64,000 nt of DNA, from assembly GCA_001936135.1 (NCBI GenBank), contig CP012809.1:1475501-1539500 (forward strand), in the 5' to 3' direction. Shown piece after piece: positions 51,114 to 61,900 of the stretch. The position numbers were made by a program, and so were the translations under genes. Source of the DNA: Saccharomycopsis fibuligera x Saccharomycopsis cf. fibuligera. Taxonomy: Eukaryota; Ascomycota; Saccharomycetes; Ascoideales; Saccharomycopsidaceae. The notes beneath the pieces are model-generated. The model did not search any database. It saw only the letters and a program-made list of their open reading frames with translations, and was not told the origin of the DNA. Position 1 is the first letter of the stretch. Every line of letters begins with the position of its first letter.

Positions 51114-51863
51114 ATGATCTTGCGTAAATTCACTATACTACTAGTTTTAATATCTTTAGCCACAAGTGTTCCTTTGAATGCAGCAAATATAGTTGCCAAA
51201 GCCGAAACCACAGGTACAAAATCAATAGGATCTTTCCTCCTGTCACTAAAGGACAAGTTTCATAACAACAAACAACATCCAAAAGCTCAAGATACAACCA
51301 TTATTGGACGAGCAACTAATGCTGTAACTACACACCAAGCTACTACAAATGCCAATACTCAAACACATCCTGAGCAGACAGCTTCTACGCCATATCCAAC
51401 AACAACTAGAGCTGCTCAAGAAGCCGGGGCTGCTAATTCAGCAGCAGCAGCAGCAGCAGTAGAACAGCAGCAGCAGCAGCATAATGAAGGAGGCCATCAA
51501 ACTACTTCAAGGACAACAACTCGCAGCGGCGATGACAGTCCCTCTAGCAACTCGGGACCTTCCAGTGCTGTGAAGTCAGAAGAAGAAGAAGAAGAAGACT
51601 CGGTAATCAAGACAAAAGAACCAATTTGGCGTCTTGATAGGGTCACTAACTATGCTGGTATTGGGTCGGGTTTGCTTTTAGGTTACGTGTATGCAGTGAC
51701 TGAATTGCAATCATTTACGAAAAATGGTATGCCAGATAGCACAGTATCTGTTAAAGTTATTAGTACTTCCAAGTTTTTCACTGATCCTTGTGAGGTTGCT
51801 ACTTTATCTGGAGCACCAGATAGTATCATTCTGAGTGCCTCAAGTGCCTGTGCCTCTCTGTGA
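51114..51863 (+). CDS. Secreted protein A of a tandem paralog pair, function unknown
   Basis: 249 residues from the ATG at 51114. A typical signal peptide starts at once (MILRKFTILLVLISLATSVP, cleavage probably near 19-24). The middle (about 60-165) is Thr/Gln/Ala-rich and disordered, with polyA, polyQ and an E6 run. The C-terminal module (about 170-249) begins with a hydrophobic Gly-rich stretch (YAGIGSGLLLGYVYAV, 180-195). It then has KNG (203-205), TDPC (Cys226) and SASSAC (Cys246). The same module, with the same 19 residues between the two cysteines, is found in the next gene. The two thus derive from one ancestor although the rest differs. I do not recognise the family. The stop follows three residues after the second Cys, so there is no GPI signal. 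Confidence 0.8.
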   Translation: MILRKFTILLVLISLATSVPLNAANIVAKAETTGTKSIGSFLLSLKDKFHNNKQHPKAQDTTIIGRATNAVTTHQATTNANTQTHPEQTASTPYPTTTRAAQEAGAANSAAAAAAVEQQQQQHNEGGHQTTSRTTTRSGDDSPSSNSGPSSAVKSEEEEEEDSVIKTKEPIWRLDRVTNYAGIGSGLLLGYVYAVTELQSFTKNGMPDSTVSVKVISTSKFFTDPCEVATLSGAPDSIILSASSACASL

Positions 51864-52781
51864 ATGGATGCTATCTTTAGTATTTGGTTCATTCTAATGT
51901 TTATTTTCAATATGAAACTCATCTGCTTTCGATACTCATTTTTTGTTTTCCATTCTAGTTTTTTCCGATCAGCATATAGTCCAAACTTATATACTGCCTT
52001 AGATTTCGATTTTTTGTAACAACTCAACTTATATCTATTTGCAGAGCAAAAGTTACCTAGCTATTCAACGCTTTGTAGTACCTTGTACTCTCGTTCACTT
52101 CCACATTAGGATGCCACCTCCCACCGAGCAATACTCTGTCAGGGTTTCATTAATACCGCATCTTCAGAATTGAACCCCCCCCCCCTTCCCTAGACTTACT
52201 TTACTAATCATCACTCCTCGCACTCACTGTTAGCTTCTGCGCTTGAATAAAATATCACAAACAACCTTTATGGCCATGAAGCAAAAAGGCGGTGCGATAA
52301 TGAAAATAATATTTTTGTGGCAACAACTCCTGCATGGTAAAAAATATCAAACGTATATGCATGCATCTTCATGCGGAACCAGCAATAGCCAAAAACCGTG
52401 GTATTTCTGGATTGCCGCATAGTAGCGATTGTTTCTGTCGTGTACCATGAAATGGACCATTTGCTCTTTGCGTATTTAACATAATATATTGCCAGCTTCA
52501 CTGCAATATACAGCAATGGCCGAGGACAGAAGATTGGTAGAAAATTTTTATGGCGGCTAAGTTTCCCATTTGTATGTAGCAGCTAATATATATATAATTG
52601 TGATATTCTCAGAGAGCTTTTTGATTGTCTACACAGAACAGGCTATTTCTGAATTGTTTTTGCTGACTATATAGGGCTTATAGATTTCATTCTAATTGAA
52701 CATTTTACATACCTCTCACAAAAACATCAGCTTTTACTTCACTGCAAGGGGTTTGTTAGTGTGCCCAACAGTTAATTTGTC
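51864..52781. other. Intergenic between the two secreted-protein genes
   Basis: About 0.92 kb. A C11 run lies at 52175-52185. An 82-codon frame on the minus strand has no features. No gene seen. Confidence 0.6.
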
Positions 52782-53387
52782 ATGAAACTATACAGCTTTC
52801 TCGTTCTTGTTTCTCAGCTAAGCATAATAATCACAGCTAGTTTCCTTGAAGCAGATACAATAAAAAGAAGAGAAACGTTATCAACTGTGCAATCAAAAAA
52901 CATTGCCAATTCACAGGCTTTCCACAAACAACAAAGAACACTATCTACCAAATATTTTGCAAGGCAACGGACCTCACAAGCACAACCTATGCTAGTCAAA
53001 AGAAACACACCAAATACCGCCGTTAGTTCCAACACTGCTGTTGCTAGCGCAACAACTGAAAAAGAAGACAAGAAAAACGATAACAGATTTACTTGGAAAC
53101 CAAAACATAAGTCCTACGTTGTTGCCAGTTATGTAGGTCTTATTGGTTCTGTGCGTTTAGCATTTGGTGCAGTACAACTGCAGATTTCCAGTATCAAAAA
53201 TGGAAAACTGACTAGCTTCGCAAGCACTGCAACTCTAACGAGTATAATAAGTGACCCATGCCAAATCAAAACAATGGCTGGTGTTCCTGGAAAGTATATC
53301 CAAAGTGCTTCTATGGCCTGTGCTGGAAATGGGGCTAATCCAACCATTAGTGATACTGCTGTTGTTGCTGCTACTACTGCTGTTTGA
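52782..53387 (+). CDS. Secreted protein B of a tandem paralog pair, function unknown
   Basis: 201 residues with an N-terminal signal peptide (MKLYSFLVLVSQLSIIITAS). Dibasic sites KRR (28-30) and KR (73-74) fit Kex2 processing, which would release the C-terminal part. The C-terminal module (about 103-181) starts with a hydrophobic Gly-containing stretch (SYVVASYVGLIGSVRLAFG). It continues with KNG (139-141), SDPC (Cys160) and SASMAC (Cys180). Shared positions with the upstream paralog are Y-x-G, KNG, [ST]DPC, a T-x-x-G-x-P block and SAS-x-AC, with an identical C-x19-C spacing. A 20-residue tail rich in Thr, Ala and Val follows the second Cys and could be a weak GPI signal. The tract between signal and module is basic and Gln/Ser/Thr-rich. 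No domain is recognised and no catalytic motif is visible. Confidence 0.82.
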   Translation: MKLYSFLVLVSQLSIIITASFLEADTIKRRETLSTVQSKNIANSQAFHKQQRTLSTKYFARQRTSQAQPMLVKRNTPNTAVSSNTAVASATTEKEDKKNDNRFTWKPKHKSYVVASYVGLIGSVRLAFGAVQLQISSIKNGKLTSFASTATLTSIISDPCQIKTMAGVPGKYIQSASMACAGNGANPTISDTAVVAATTAV

Positions 53388-54310
53388 ATTATGTGACATT
53401 AATTTGAACAGTTTAGGCTTCTCAGTTGGGCAACAAATCATACACACTGCTAGACAGATAGCCCTCCAGTTTGACATGCTCTTCTCCCCTCTAGAATATT
53501 ATTCAACATTTTTCTTTTTCCTCTACTAAACGCTTTGCTAAAATACATAACTCAATGATGATACACGTCTCAGCAGAAATTTAAGACTCTTACCTGTTTC
53601 GCATTGTAACTGTCTCTCAATTCTGTCAGTGGAAGCTCAAAAGTATCCATAATGTGGATTCTCTGATGGTACTCGATGTTTCACTCTCAAAGGACTTTTG
53701 TCACCACAAACGGCAACGCTCCGGGGGTGAGGGGGTATGCCAGTAAAAAAACAAAAAATAAGATTCCGGATTCTGAAATGGTTGTGTGCCCCGTTTCATG
53801 AAGACCGCGTTGGGCCAGAATAAGGGCATCAACACAAGATCAAAACAAAACCTGGCTTGGAACTCTGATACTATTGTGTTAACACAACCTTCAAATCCAC
53901 AGTCGAAATACTCGCTTTCTTTTCAACTCTTGTATCACTGTATTAGCAGCTTTAGCTCCTTAGCTATCCTTTGCTCGGCTCCGCTTTCTTCAAGTTCCTC
54001 GGTCTGAGTTGTACAAAGATTTTTTATTGTCTACTCGGCGCCTAACAGTGCCGTAACTCTTCGACATCAATTTGTGCACGAAAAGACAAATTAATCATCT
54101 TTACAGTTGGCTAGGTGCTATTTTGTCAGACTTTTCAGTAACACTGAACAGCGATAAAGACGAATTTTTTTTTTTTTTTTTTTTTTTTTTTGCAGAAACA
54201 TAAAGTCTTTTTGTTTACATTCTCCACAAAATCTTATTCCCGAATGTACACACTTCAAGCTTGATGCTGCTGAAAAGAATTTGATCAAATCAGTGAAAAT
54301 AATCTCAAGA
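53388..54310. other. Intergenic: promoter of the DYRK kinase gene
   Basis: About 0.92 kb, with a T27 run at 54165-54191 about 120 bp before the kinase ATG. No gene seen. Confidence 0.6.
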
Positions 54311-57300
54311 ATGAGTCTCAAACCTGTGCTAGTGCACAAACACTCGGAAGAGCTCGAGAAAGTCACATCTACTGATGGACTTGAAGTTTACAATTCATAC
54401 ATTAGAAAACTGGCTTTAGCAAAAAACAGCACAAACACATCTTCAAATCGGGCGAGAAAATCACAACACTCAAATGACATAAAGAAATCGCACACAACCA
54501 ATATACTAAAACACTCACTGCCTATAAGAGAAAGAAACCAACCTGCCGCTCGTCCAAACTATTCAATATATGTTGCAAAAACCCCAACTGATCCACTGAA
54601 CTATTCAAAGCATAAAGAAAATTACGTCCCATCGTACTTGAGAGATACTGCTTCATCAAAGCTAAAAGCAGAACAAAGTGTACCACATAATCGCAACAGC
54701 AAAGTCTCTAAATCAAGTTTACAGCATACCAAAGATCGATCATTTTCAAGCCATTACCACCTGAATGACAGGTCAAAGTCTGAACTATCCACCAATTCCC
54801 CAACACTCAAAAAGCCTTCTTCCAAAGCCGCTCTACAAAAATTAAATCGTCGTGATGATCAAGGCAAAGTACGCTCTTTGGATCCAACGAAAAATCGCTC
54901 CAAAATATCAAGGTCTGTATATAGGGCTTCTGATAATGACAAGGATCCTCTTTACAATAGAGCTATGAAATCTCGAAGTTTATATTATAAAGAGCTCCCT
55001 AAAACGCCGTCTCCTGCTTCAAAACAATCTTCCAGTGAGACGCCTTTGAGTGCAACAAAAGATGTTGGTGGTGATAATTGGAATGAGGTTTCCAACTCTC
55101 CAAGCAATATAAACTTTATGACGTCCTACCTGAACCAAGATATGGAAATAACGGAGGCTCTTAGAAAAGAAATCCCGGCCTCTTTTATTGACATTAATGA
55201 AGATGCCATAGATGCTACAAAAACTCCGCCTCAACAAAAACATTTAAATTATACCGAAAGCTCTTCTTACACCCCTGATTTAGTTAGTAACAAGCTTGTG
55301 GCTTCCAGTAAATCCAAGTTCAAAAGTGACGCACTCAGATCGAAAAATCGCCGAATCCAGTCTGTCCCTAAAGATTCAATGAGAGATATTATAGAAAATC
55401 CACCACGCCTGTCAAAAGTCCGTGAGAATAACGCTCTGAAACACAGCCCAAAGAACTTGACTCCACAAAAACAATATAAACCAAGTTCTACGCTAAATCT
55501 TTCCCCATCAAAACTTAGAGCGCCCTCTGTCTCTTTGAAAAAAAGTAATAATGCATTGGGCGCTCCTGAACCTGAAAAAATATTGAGTCTTCAGCATACT
55601 GCCTCGACAATTAGTTTAAATAAAGATTTAGGTGTTAACCGTGACCCCCTACCGAAAAGCATTTCAATGACAGCATATTCGAAAACCAGAGATACCTCGA
55701 ATCCTTTTTCTTTAAAGGAAACAAGATCGTCAATTCCAACTATGGTTCCGTCTACACGATCCAGAGTAAGAAAAGAGCAAGTTAGAAAGTACAGGAAAAC
55801 AAATGAATCCCAAACTGCTATGGAGGATGACGTATCGTTTTTAAAAAACTGCTCTTTTGATAGTGAAATGACGCACATGTTTGATAATATGAACATCAAC
55901 AGCTTTCGGATCGAAAATTCCATAGATGAGATGGATAGTGACATGGAAATTGTTGATGAAACTAGCTTGGAAATCCCAGATACAGAATCATTTTTGAAGA
56001 CTCTTGCTGACGCCCAGCGCCTGACCACTAATACTGGTAATACAACTTATTCTGGTGAAAGCCCGCTAACAGTGGTTCCAAAAGATGAAATTGACCCTAT
56101 TAGTAAATCTTTTGAATTGTCTGCGTCAGCAGATAATGGTACAATGAGAAACTATACAACAGGCCAAAGCAGTGAAGGTAACAGCAAACATCATGCATAT
56201 TATCACAACAAGCTGATTTTTGATAATAAGATTTTTAAACATGATAACAATAGTATTCGCAATGTGAGAGCTCCGGATGCTAATTCAAGCATGGTTCAAT
56301 CTCCAAATAATAAGATTACTGGCAAAAACAATATTTCTGGTGGTTCTTTGAAAAAAAGTGTGACAATGAGCAATGTCTCCGGTAAATCACTCATGAAGGC
56401 AGTTAAGGTTAAACATTCAATTCAAAAGTCAGATGCTAAGACAAGAAACCCGATCCTGACTTTTCGAAGTATTAATAAGAGTGAGGGTGGTTCGAAGAAA
56501 GAAGGAAAAATCAGCAATGCCGGTAAGCTCTACAAGGCCTTACTCGAGTTTGAAGAAACTGGTGAGCTTGTCAAAGGTTGGCTGGACCAATCGGCTCCCA
56601 CTATAAACAAGCCAATGCGTGCCTCAGATATAATCCAACAGAATAATCAATTTCGAGCTTTGAATGTTTATGAGAAAGGAGAACTTTCAAGAAAATCTAG
56701 CGTTTATTTCCTTAAATTAGCTGATAACGCAAGAATCAACGTTCAGATTTCAAACTTCAAAAGAAATTTTGGATTTGATGATGAGCACCAGAACTATATA
56801 GCAATTGTCGGTGACCATATTGACTATCGATATGAAATTCTTCAAGTTTTGGGCAATGGAAGTTTTGGTAATGTTTTGAAATGCAAAGATCATAAAACCA
56901 ATAGAATAGTTGCAATTAAAATTATCAAAAATGACATGCAGTGGTCCTTGCAGGCTGTTTATGAAATCAAAGTCTTGAAGAATTTGATTAAGGCAGGATC
57001 ACTCCATAGTAATGGTTCGACACTTAAAGAGCGCGAGTTAAAGCTCATTAACGACTATAGTTCACAAAATCATGTTTTAACCTACATGAATCATTTCAAC
57101 TTCCGAAGCCATATGTGTATTGTCACTGAATTACTATCTGTTAATTTATATCAAACGATTCAAGCATCAGGATTCAATGGCTTCTCCGTTAATATGGTTC
57201 TAAAATGGGGTTTTCAATTATTTCAAGCATTAAAATATATTCATAGTCAAAACATAATACACTGCGATTTGAAGCCGGAAAATATCATGCTCGTTAGTCC

Positions 57301-57904
57301 TGATAAGTTGGACATTAAGGTTATAGATTATGGTTCGGCATGTTATATCAACGAAACTTCATACTCTTACATACAATCGAGATTTTATAGAGCTCCAGAA
57401 GTTATGATAGGTGCCCGATATGCCACTGCAATTGATGTTTGGAGTGCAGGATGCATTCTATCAGAAATTTTTACCGGCACTCCATTGTTTTCCGGAAAAG
57501 ATGAGAGCGAGCAATTAGCATTGAATGTTGAAGTTCTTGGCCCTCCAAAAAGACAAACGATCATGAAGTTAAGAGAAGAACTCAAACGTAAAGGGCCAAT
57601 TGACAAAGTTGATGAAACCACGCAACCATACACTCTAATAGATTTAGCTTTTGACAAGAATGGAGTATTAAAGCCAGCATCTATGATTCCTAATGGTAAA
57701 AAAAGATACACGCCAAGTTCCAAGCCTCTAGACAAGATGATTCCAGCTAAAGAAAGATTGGAAAAACAACTAGTGGCCTTCATACAGCAGTGTTTAAATT
57801 GGGACCCATTTGAAAGAGTGAGTTCTGAACAATTGCTCCAGCATCCATTCTTGCAATATTATGTTAGTCACCAAGATGCTATTGAAGATGCTTTGTATTC
57901 TTAA
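54311..57904 (+). CDS. DYRK-family protein kinase, Pom1-like
   Basis: 1197 residues from the ATG at 54311 (MSLKPVLVHKH); the frame is open ten codons upstream without an ATG. The first 830 or so residues are disordered, rich in Ser, Lys and Asn with many SP/TP sites. The kinase domain (about 838-1190) has the glycine loop LGNGSFGNVLKC, VAIKIIK with the catalytic Lys (about 870), HCDLKPENIML (about 984) and an activation loop YSYIQSRFYRAPEV. That YxY-IQSRFYR signature marks the DYRK family, which autophosphorylates the second Tyr. A DYRK-homology-like segment just before the domain (about 730-830, KALLEFEETGELVKGW) and the long N-tail point to class 2 (Dyrk2/S. pombe Pom1), not Yak1. Pom1 marks cell ends and times mitosis in fission yeast. 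S. cerevisiae lacks a clear ortholog, so function here is inference. Confidence 0.88.
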   Translation: MSLKPVLVHKHSEELEKVTSTDGLEVYNSYIRKLALAKNSTNTSSNRARKSQHSNDIKKSHTTNILKHSLPIRERNQPAARPNYSIYVAKTPTDPLNYSKHKENYVPSYLRDTASSKLKAEQSVPHNRNSKVSKSSLQHTKDRSFSSHYHLNDRSKSELSTNSPTLKKPSSKAALQKLNRRDDQGKVRSLDPTKNRSKISRSVYRASDNDKDPLYNRAMKSRSLYYKELPKTPSPASKQSSSETPLSATKDVGGDNWNEVSNSPSNINFMTSYLNQDMEITEALRKEIPASFIDINEDAIDATKTPPQQKHLNYTESSSYTPDLVSNKLVASSKSKFKSDALRSKNRRIQSVPKDSMRDIIENPPRLSKVRENNALKHSPKNLTPQKQYKPSSTLNLSPSKLRAPSVSLKKSNNALGAPEPEKILSLQHTASTISLNKDLGVNRDPLPKSISMTAYSKTRDTSNPFSLKETRSSIPTMVPSTRSRVRKEQVRKYRKTNESQTAMEDDVSFLKNCSFDSEMTHMFDNMNINSFRIENSIDEMDSDMEIVDETSLEIPDTESFLKTLADAQRLTTNTGNTTYSGESPLTVVPKDEIDPISKSFELSASADNGTMRNYTTGQSSEGNSKHHAYYHNKLIFDNKIFKHDNNSIRNVRAPDANSSMVQSPNNKITGKNNISGGSLKKSVTMSNVSGKSLMKAVKVKHSIQKSDAKTRNPILTFRSINKSEGGSKKEGKISNAGKLYKALLEFEETGELVKGWLDQSAPTINKPMRASDIIQQNNQFRALNVYEKGELSRKSSVYFLKLADNARINVQISNFKRNFGFDDEHQNYIAIVGDHIDYRYEILQVLGNGSFGNVLKCKDHKTNRIVAIKIIKNDMQWSLQAVYEIKVLKNLIKAGSLHSNGSTLKERELKLINDYSSQNHVLTYMNHFNFRSHMCIVTELLSVNLYQTIQASGFNGFSVNMVLKWGFQLFQALKYIHSQNIIHCDLKPENIMLVSPDKLDIKVIDYGSACYINETSYSYIQSRFYRAPEVMIGARYATAIDVWSAGCILSEIFTGTPLFSGKDESEQLALNVEVLGPPKRQTIMKLREELKRKGPIDKVDETTQPYTLIDLAFDKNGVLKPASMIPNGKKRYTPSSKPLDKMIPAKERLEKQLVAFIQQCLNWDPFERVSSEQLLQHPFLQYYVSHQDAIEDALYS

Positions 57905-58717
57905 ATTTGCCTCATTATGTGTATTATTAAAAAATATCAATAATTACACGCATTAATTATTTCCAACGCGTTTCAAACTTATCTCCAATACACTTTTTGA
58001 ATAGAGATATCAATCATACCAAACTACACTATACCTTATCAGTTTCGCTTTGCTTTTATGTTTTGTTACGTCATGTTACGTTCTGTTTTATTTGTTTTAT
58101 CTTTGTTTAGTTTTCTTAGTTTTAGTTTCTAGTTTCATTTTTTCACATTTATTTTTGGATACTCATTTCGATCATTATCTCTATATATCTTTTTTTTATT
58201 TTTATATTCATATTATTTTCGGCTACTCATATGGTAGATAAGAGTATATCAAGAGGTAAATTTGTGCTCGTTCATAACTATGCATTTTCTTGAATATTGT
58301 GTATACTTCGATTTCTAGGTATGGCTACGGAATTAGAACGAACCTAATTAAAAATTAAGATATTGTTGGTATTATTTAAAAAGTAAGGAAAGTTGATACA
58401 GGTCTAGAACAAGAACTTAAAAAACCAGAGCAAAACGAAACAAGAAAACAAGGAAAAATAAAATTTGATGCTAATAAAAAAAAACCAAAAAAAAAAAAAA
58501 CAATTAACAGGGAAGCAACTAAAAAAGACAAAAACAAGCAGGATCACAAACAGAAGAAAGATGGAACAGGACATAATGTATGGGGAATCTTTAGTGGCGG
58601 ACATATAATTTGGCAAGTAGCAAAAAATAAGATAATAAGCAAAAAGAAGGAAAATGAATATTAGGAAAACACTGGGCAGAGGAAATTACAGTGAAAGAGG
58701 ATGGTGGCTAAAATCTG

Positions 58718-58748
<31 letters not shown>

Positions 58749-58948
58749 CACAATATATTTTATAAAATTTCCCACAAAATCTGTAGAAATTTGAAATGAA
58801 TGAGTTGGAGGTTGAAGAAGCACAAAAAAGCTTCGGGAAAAAAATTTTTGATTGTTTTTTTTGCCTACTTCAAGAGACGAGGCACCACCAAAGGAAATTA
58901 TATGAATAAAAAGAACAAGCATTGAAAGTGAACTTCAACTCAACTCAA
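57905..58948. other. Convergent intergenic region with A29 tract
   Basis: About 1 kb between the 3' ends of the kinase gene and the large minus-strand gene. An A29 run lies at 58718-58746, with several shorter A and T tracts. No gene seen. Confidence 0.6.
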
Positions 58949-61900
58949 TTACAACTGCTGATAAAAGGTTCCTGGACGAGACTGCAACTTGGAAAACATA
59001 TCTTTAACTGTATCTGGTGTTGGCAAATCATCATGACTAACCACCCTCATGATAGTGTTTCTTTTTAACCGCTCATTCTCATCAGTGAGATTAGTATCCA
59101 CGCTTTCATTCTCAAAGCGTATGTCATATTCTGCGTGATGGTTTCTGCCAAAATCGGAAATACTACCTACTTCATCATCCTCTTCATCTGCTTCTTCGTC
59201 AAGTTCGTCAAATTCTTCTTCATCCATTTCGCTGCGGTCCATAATAATTGGACTGTTAGTTCTTGGATGTCTGCGTCTGCGACTTTTGCCACGGCGGCTT
59301 GCAGAAGCACTACTAGTAGTGCTATTTGTAGCGATGATATCGCGGCGCTGTTCTTTGGAAGCAATGTTTGACATTTGCGGTGTTTCTTCAACAATAATAC
59401 TTCCTTTGATTGTCCACTCTGGTGCGTTTCTAAGCATTGGAGAAGAATGTGCAGAACGGGCAGTTTTAGCAGCAATAGCGCGGCGCGAATTTCTTGAAGA
59501 GCTTCTAGAGTTCAAGAGAGCTGAACTAATGGTACTGCTGCGCTGGTTGTAATATTTGTTGGTTTTGGCGATTAGTTCTCTAGTGGATTGCGGAATTGAG
59601 CTTAATGTCTTATCTGAGCGATTGGTTAACGTTTTGATATCAGAAAACCCAGAAATGGAACTTTTATCATCAGTTATTGTGGAGTTGGAGTTGGAAAGGC
59701 TGTCTATAATTGAACTGTCTCTAATGCTTGAGACTCTTCTATCGTAACCATATGGATTGAATAAAGACTCATCTAATTCAATACCAGAGATGTCTTTTGC
59801 CGTTACCATAGTACTTCTAAAAAGCTTTGGGTCTTTTTTCTGATATTGGTTGTAAATATCAATGATACTGTTATTTTTGGTAACTTGCTTCTTTGCAATA
59901 TCATTGTAAACCGTATTACGCACCACAGTGCTAGCAACTGTATTGATCGACATTCTTTTGTTTGTTTCATTGGCCTTTTTCCTGTTAATATATTTCTCAT
60001 AAGCAGAAGTTCCGCTTTGATCTTCTTTTGCGATTTTCTTTTTAGGTTTAGGCGTATCACTTTTCAAAGTATAATAAAGATCATTTGTTCTTCTACCATT
60101 CGTGACGAAAAAGTTCTTGTTAAACATTGCAATGTCAGCATAATCTTGATCCACCTGGTTATCCAATTGGTATTTTTTAGATGGTGGGGCAGGTGACGGT
60201 GGGGCTGCGTTGCGCTGGTCAAAGTTAGGGGTACTTTTGGCATGTTTAAGCTGTGGTAAAGATGGACGAGGTCCAGCGGCTGCAGCCGCAGCTGCAGCCG
60301 CAGCAGTGCTAGAAGTTTCGTGATTAGGCTGTGGTTGCCCTTCAAAGAAGGATTTTCTAGGCTTAAAGTTTTGATAGCTCTTTTGAGTTGAAAGGGTGGG
60401 GCCTTGTGATGGATGACTATGAGGGTTTGCAGGAGGATAATTCAGAAAATTTTTATGTGCATGTGGATCTGTATGTGGATGATTTGAGTTGACGGATTTG
60501 TTTGGCTTTTGTTTAAAAGCTTCACCATGCACCGCGGCATTATTAGTAGTGTAGTGGAAATGAGGTGCGTTAGGCTGTGATCTTAAGCTTGGAGCCTTAA
60601 TAGATCTTGATGCGTTTTCATGATATGATTTCAACATTTTTTCTTTCTCTCTGAGTTTCTTCAATCTTTTTTCCTTCATGATTTGTTTTTGTTCTTCCAA
60701 TGATATACTAGAACTCGAAGGGCTGTAGCTCCCCAGATCATTCAAAAAACCAATACTTGTATAATTGGCAACATCTTCAAACGATGGAGTATTAGCCACA
60801 TCAGTAGTATAAATTTTCAAATCTGCATCGGAGTTGTTGCCAACTTCTGGGTGGGTTCCAAACGAATTATCAATAGATTTGATAACAGGAGAGTTTTTGG
60901 CAGTTATTGGAGTCTTCACAGAAGTGTCAGATGGATTCAAACTTGGAGGAGACATAACTGAAGATTGCAATGAGGAAGTGTTAGAAGTGGATGATGAAAA
61001 ACTTGTTTTTGAGTTTGCTTCTGGATTGCCGTCACCACCAAGTGCAAGATCAAGGCTGTTAATTCGGCTAGTCGCTTCATTAACAATATCGTTGAAAAAA
61101 TCTGAATCTGAGATTGACAAGTTACCGAAATAGTCTCTTGTTTCAGGCAATAATTCTAGCTGGTCCAAATTTTGTTTTTTTGCATCGTGGCTTGGCTGGC
61201 CCTCTAATGGCTTTGGTATCATTGAAGGCTCGACGTCTTTTTCACATTCAGGTTCCTCCTTAACTTGTTCAATTTTTGGTGAGCCTCGAGCTCTGCTTTC
61301 AGCAAGTCTTTGTCTATTCTCATCAGTTGCTTCGTAAACGGTACAGATAGAAGCTTCGACTTTATGCTGCTTGAAACTTTCCTGATTGTTATTACTGGTA
61401 TTGCTAACAATGACTGGTGATGGTTTTACGGTTACAGGCTGGCGCTTGGGTATATTTGCAAGATCGTCAAATGGATTAGGCAACTCCTCGTTATCGTCCA
61501 TGTCTTGAGAAAGCAATGATCCATCATTCAATATTCTTTCACCCTTTTGAGGCTGATTGGATCTAGGCAGATAAGCGTTGTTGGTATTGTTATTATTATC
61601 AACAAGTGGAGATAACCGAGCGCTGCCAATTTGTGGTGTTTCTATATGCACAAGCTCCTCGCCGTTTTTTGCAACAACCTGCCTCAAATCGGCTTCAGAA
61701 TTGATATTGCTAATGAACAAGTCAAGTTTTGTGTTGATTGATATGGTTTTGAATCTTCTAGAAACTGCGTTGTTGGTGTTTGCCCTATTCATCATTGAAT
61801 TGAGGTTATATTGAGCATTACCATAGGGAGAAGAGCTCATCACTGGAGAGATAATCTCTGGCAATGCAACTTTTTTGCCCAGTATTGTAGCGCTTCGCAC

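Noticed and set aside
52160-52190. B-box-like GGTTCAATTC on the minus strand beside the C11 run, possible tRNA
   Set aside because: The flanking bases do not pair as a T-arm and no A box or cloverleaf can be drawn.
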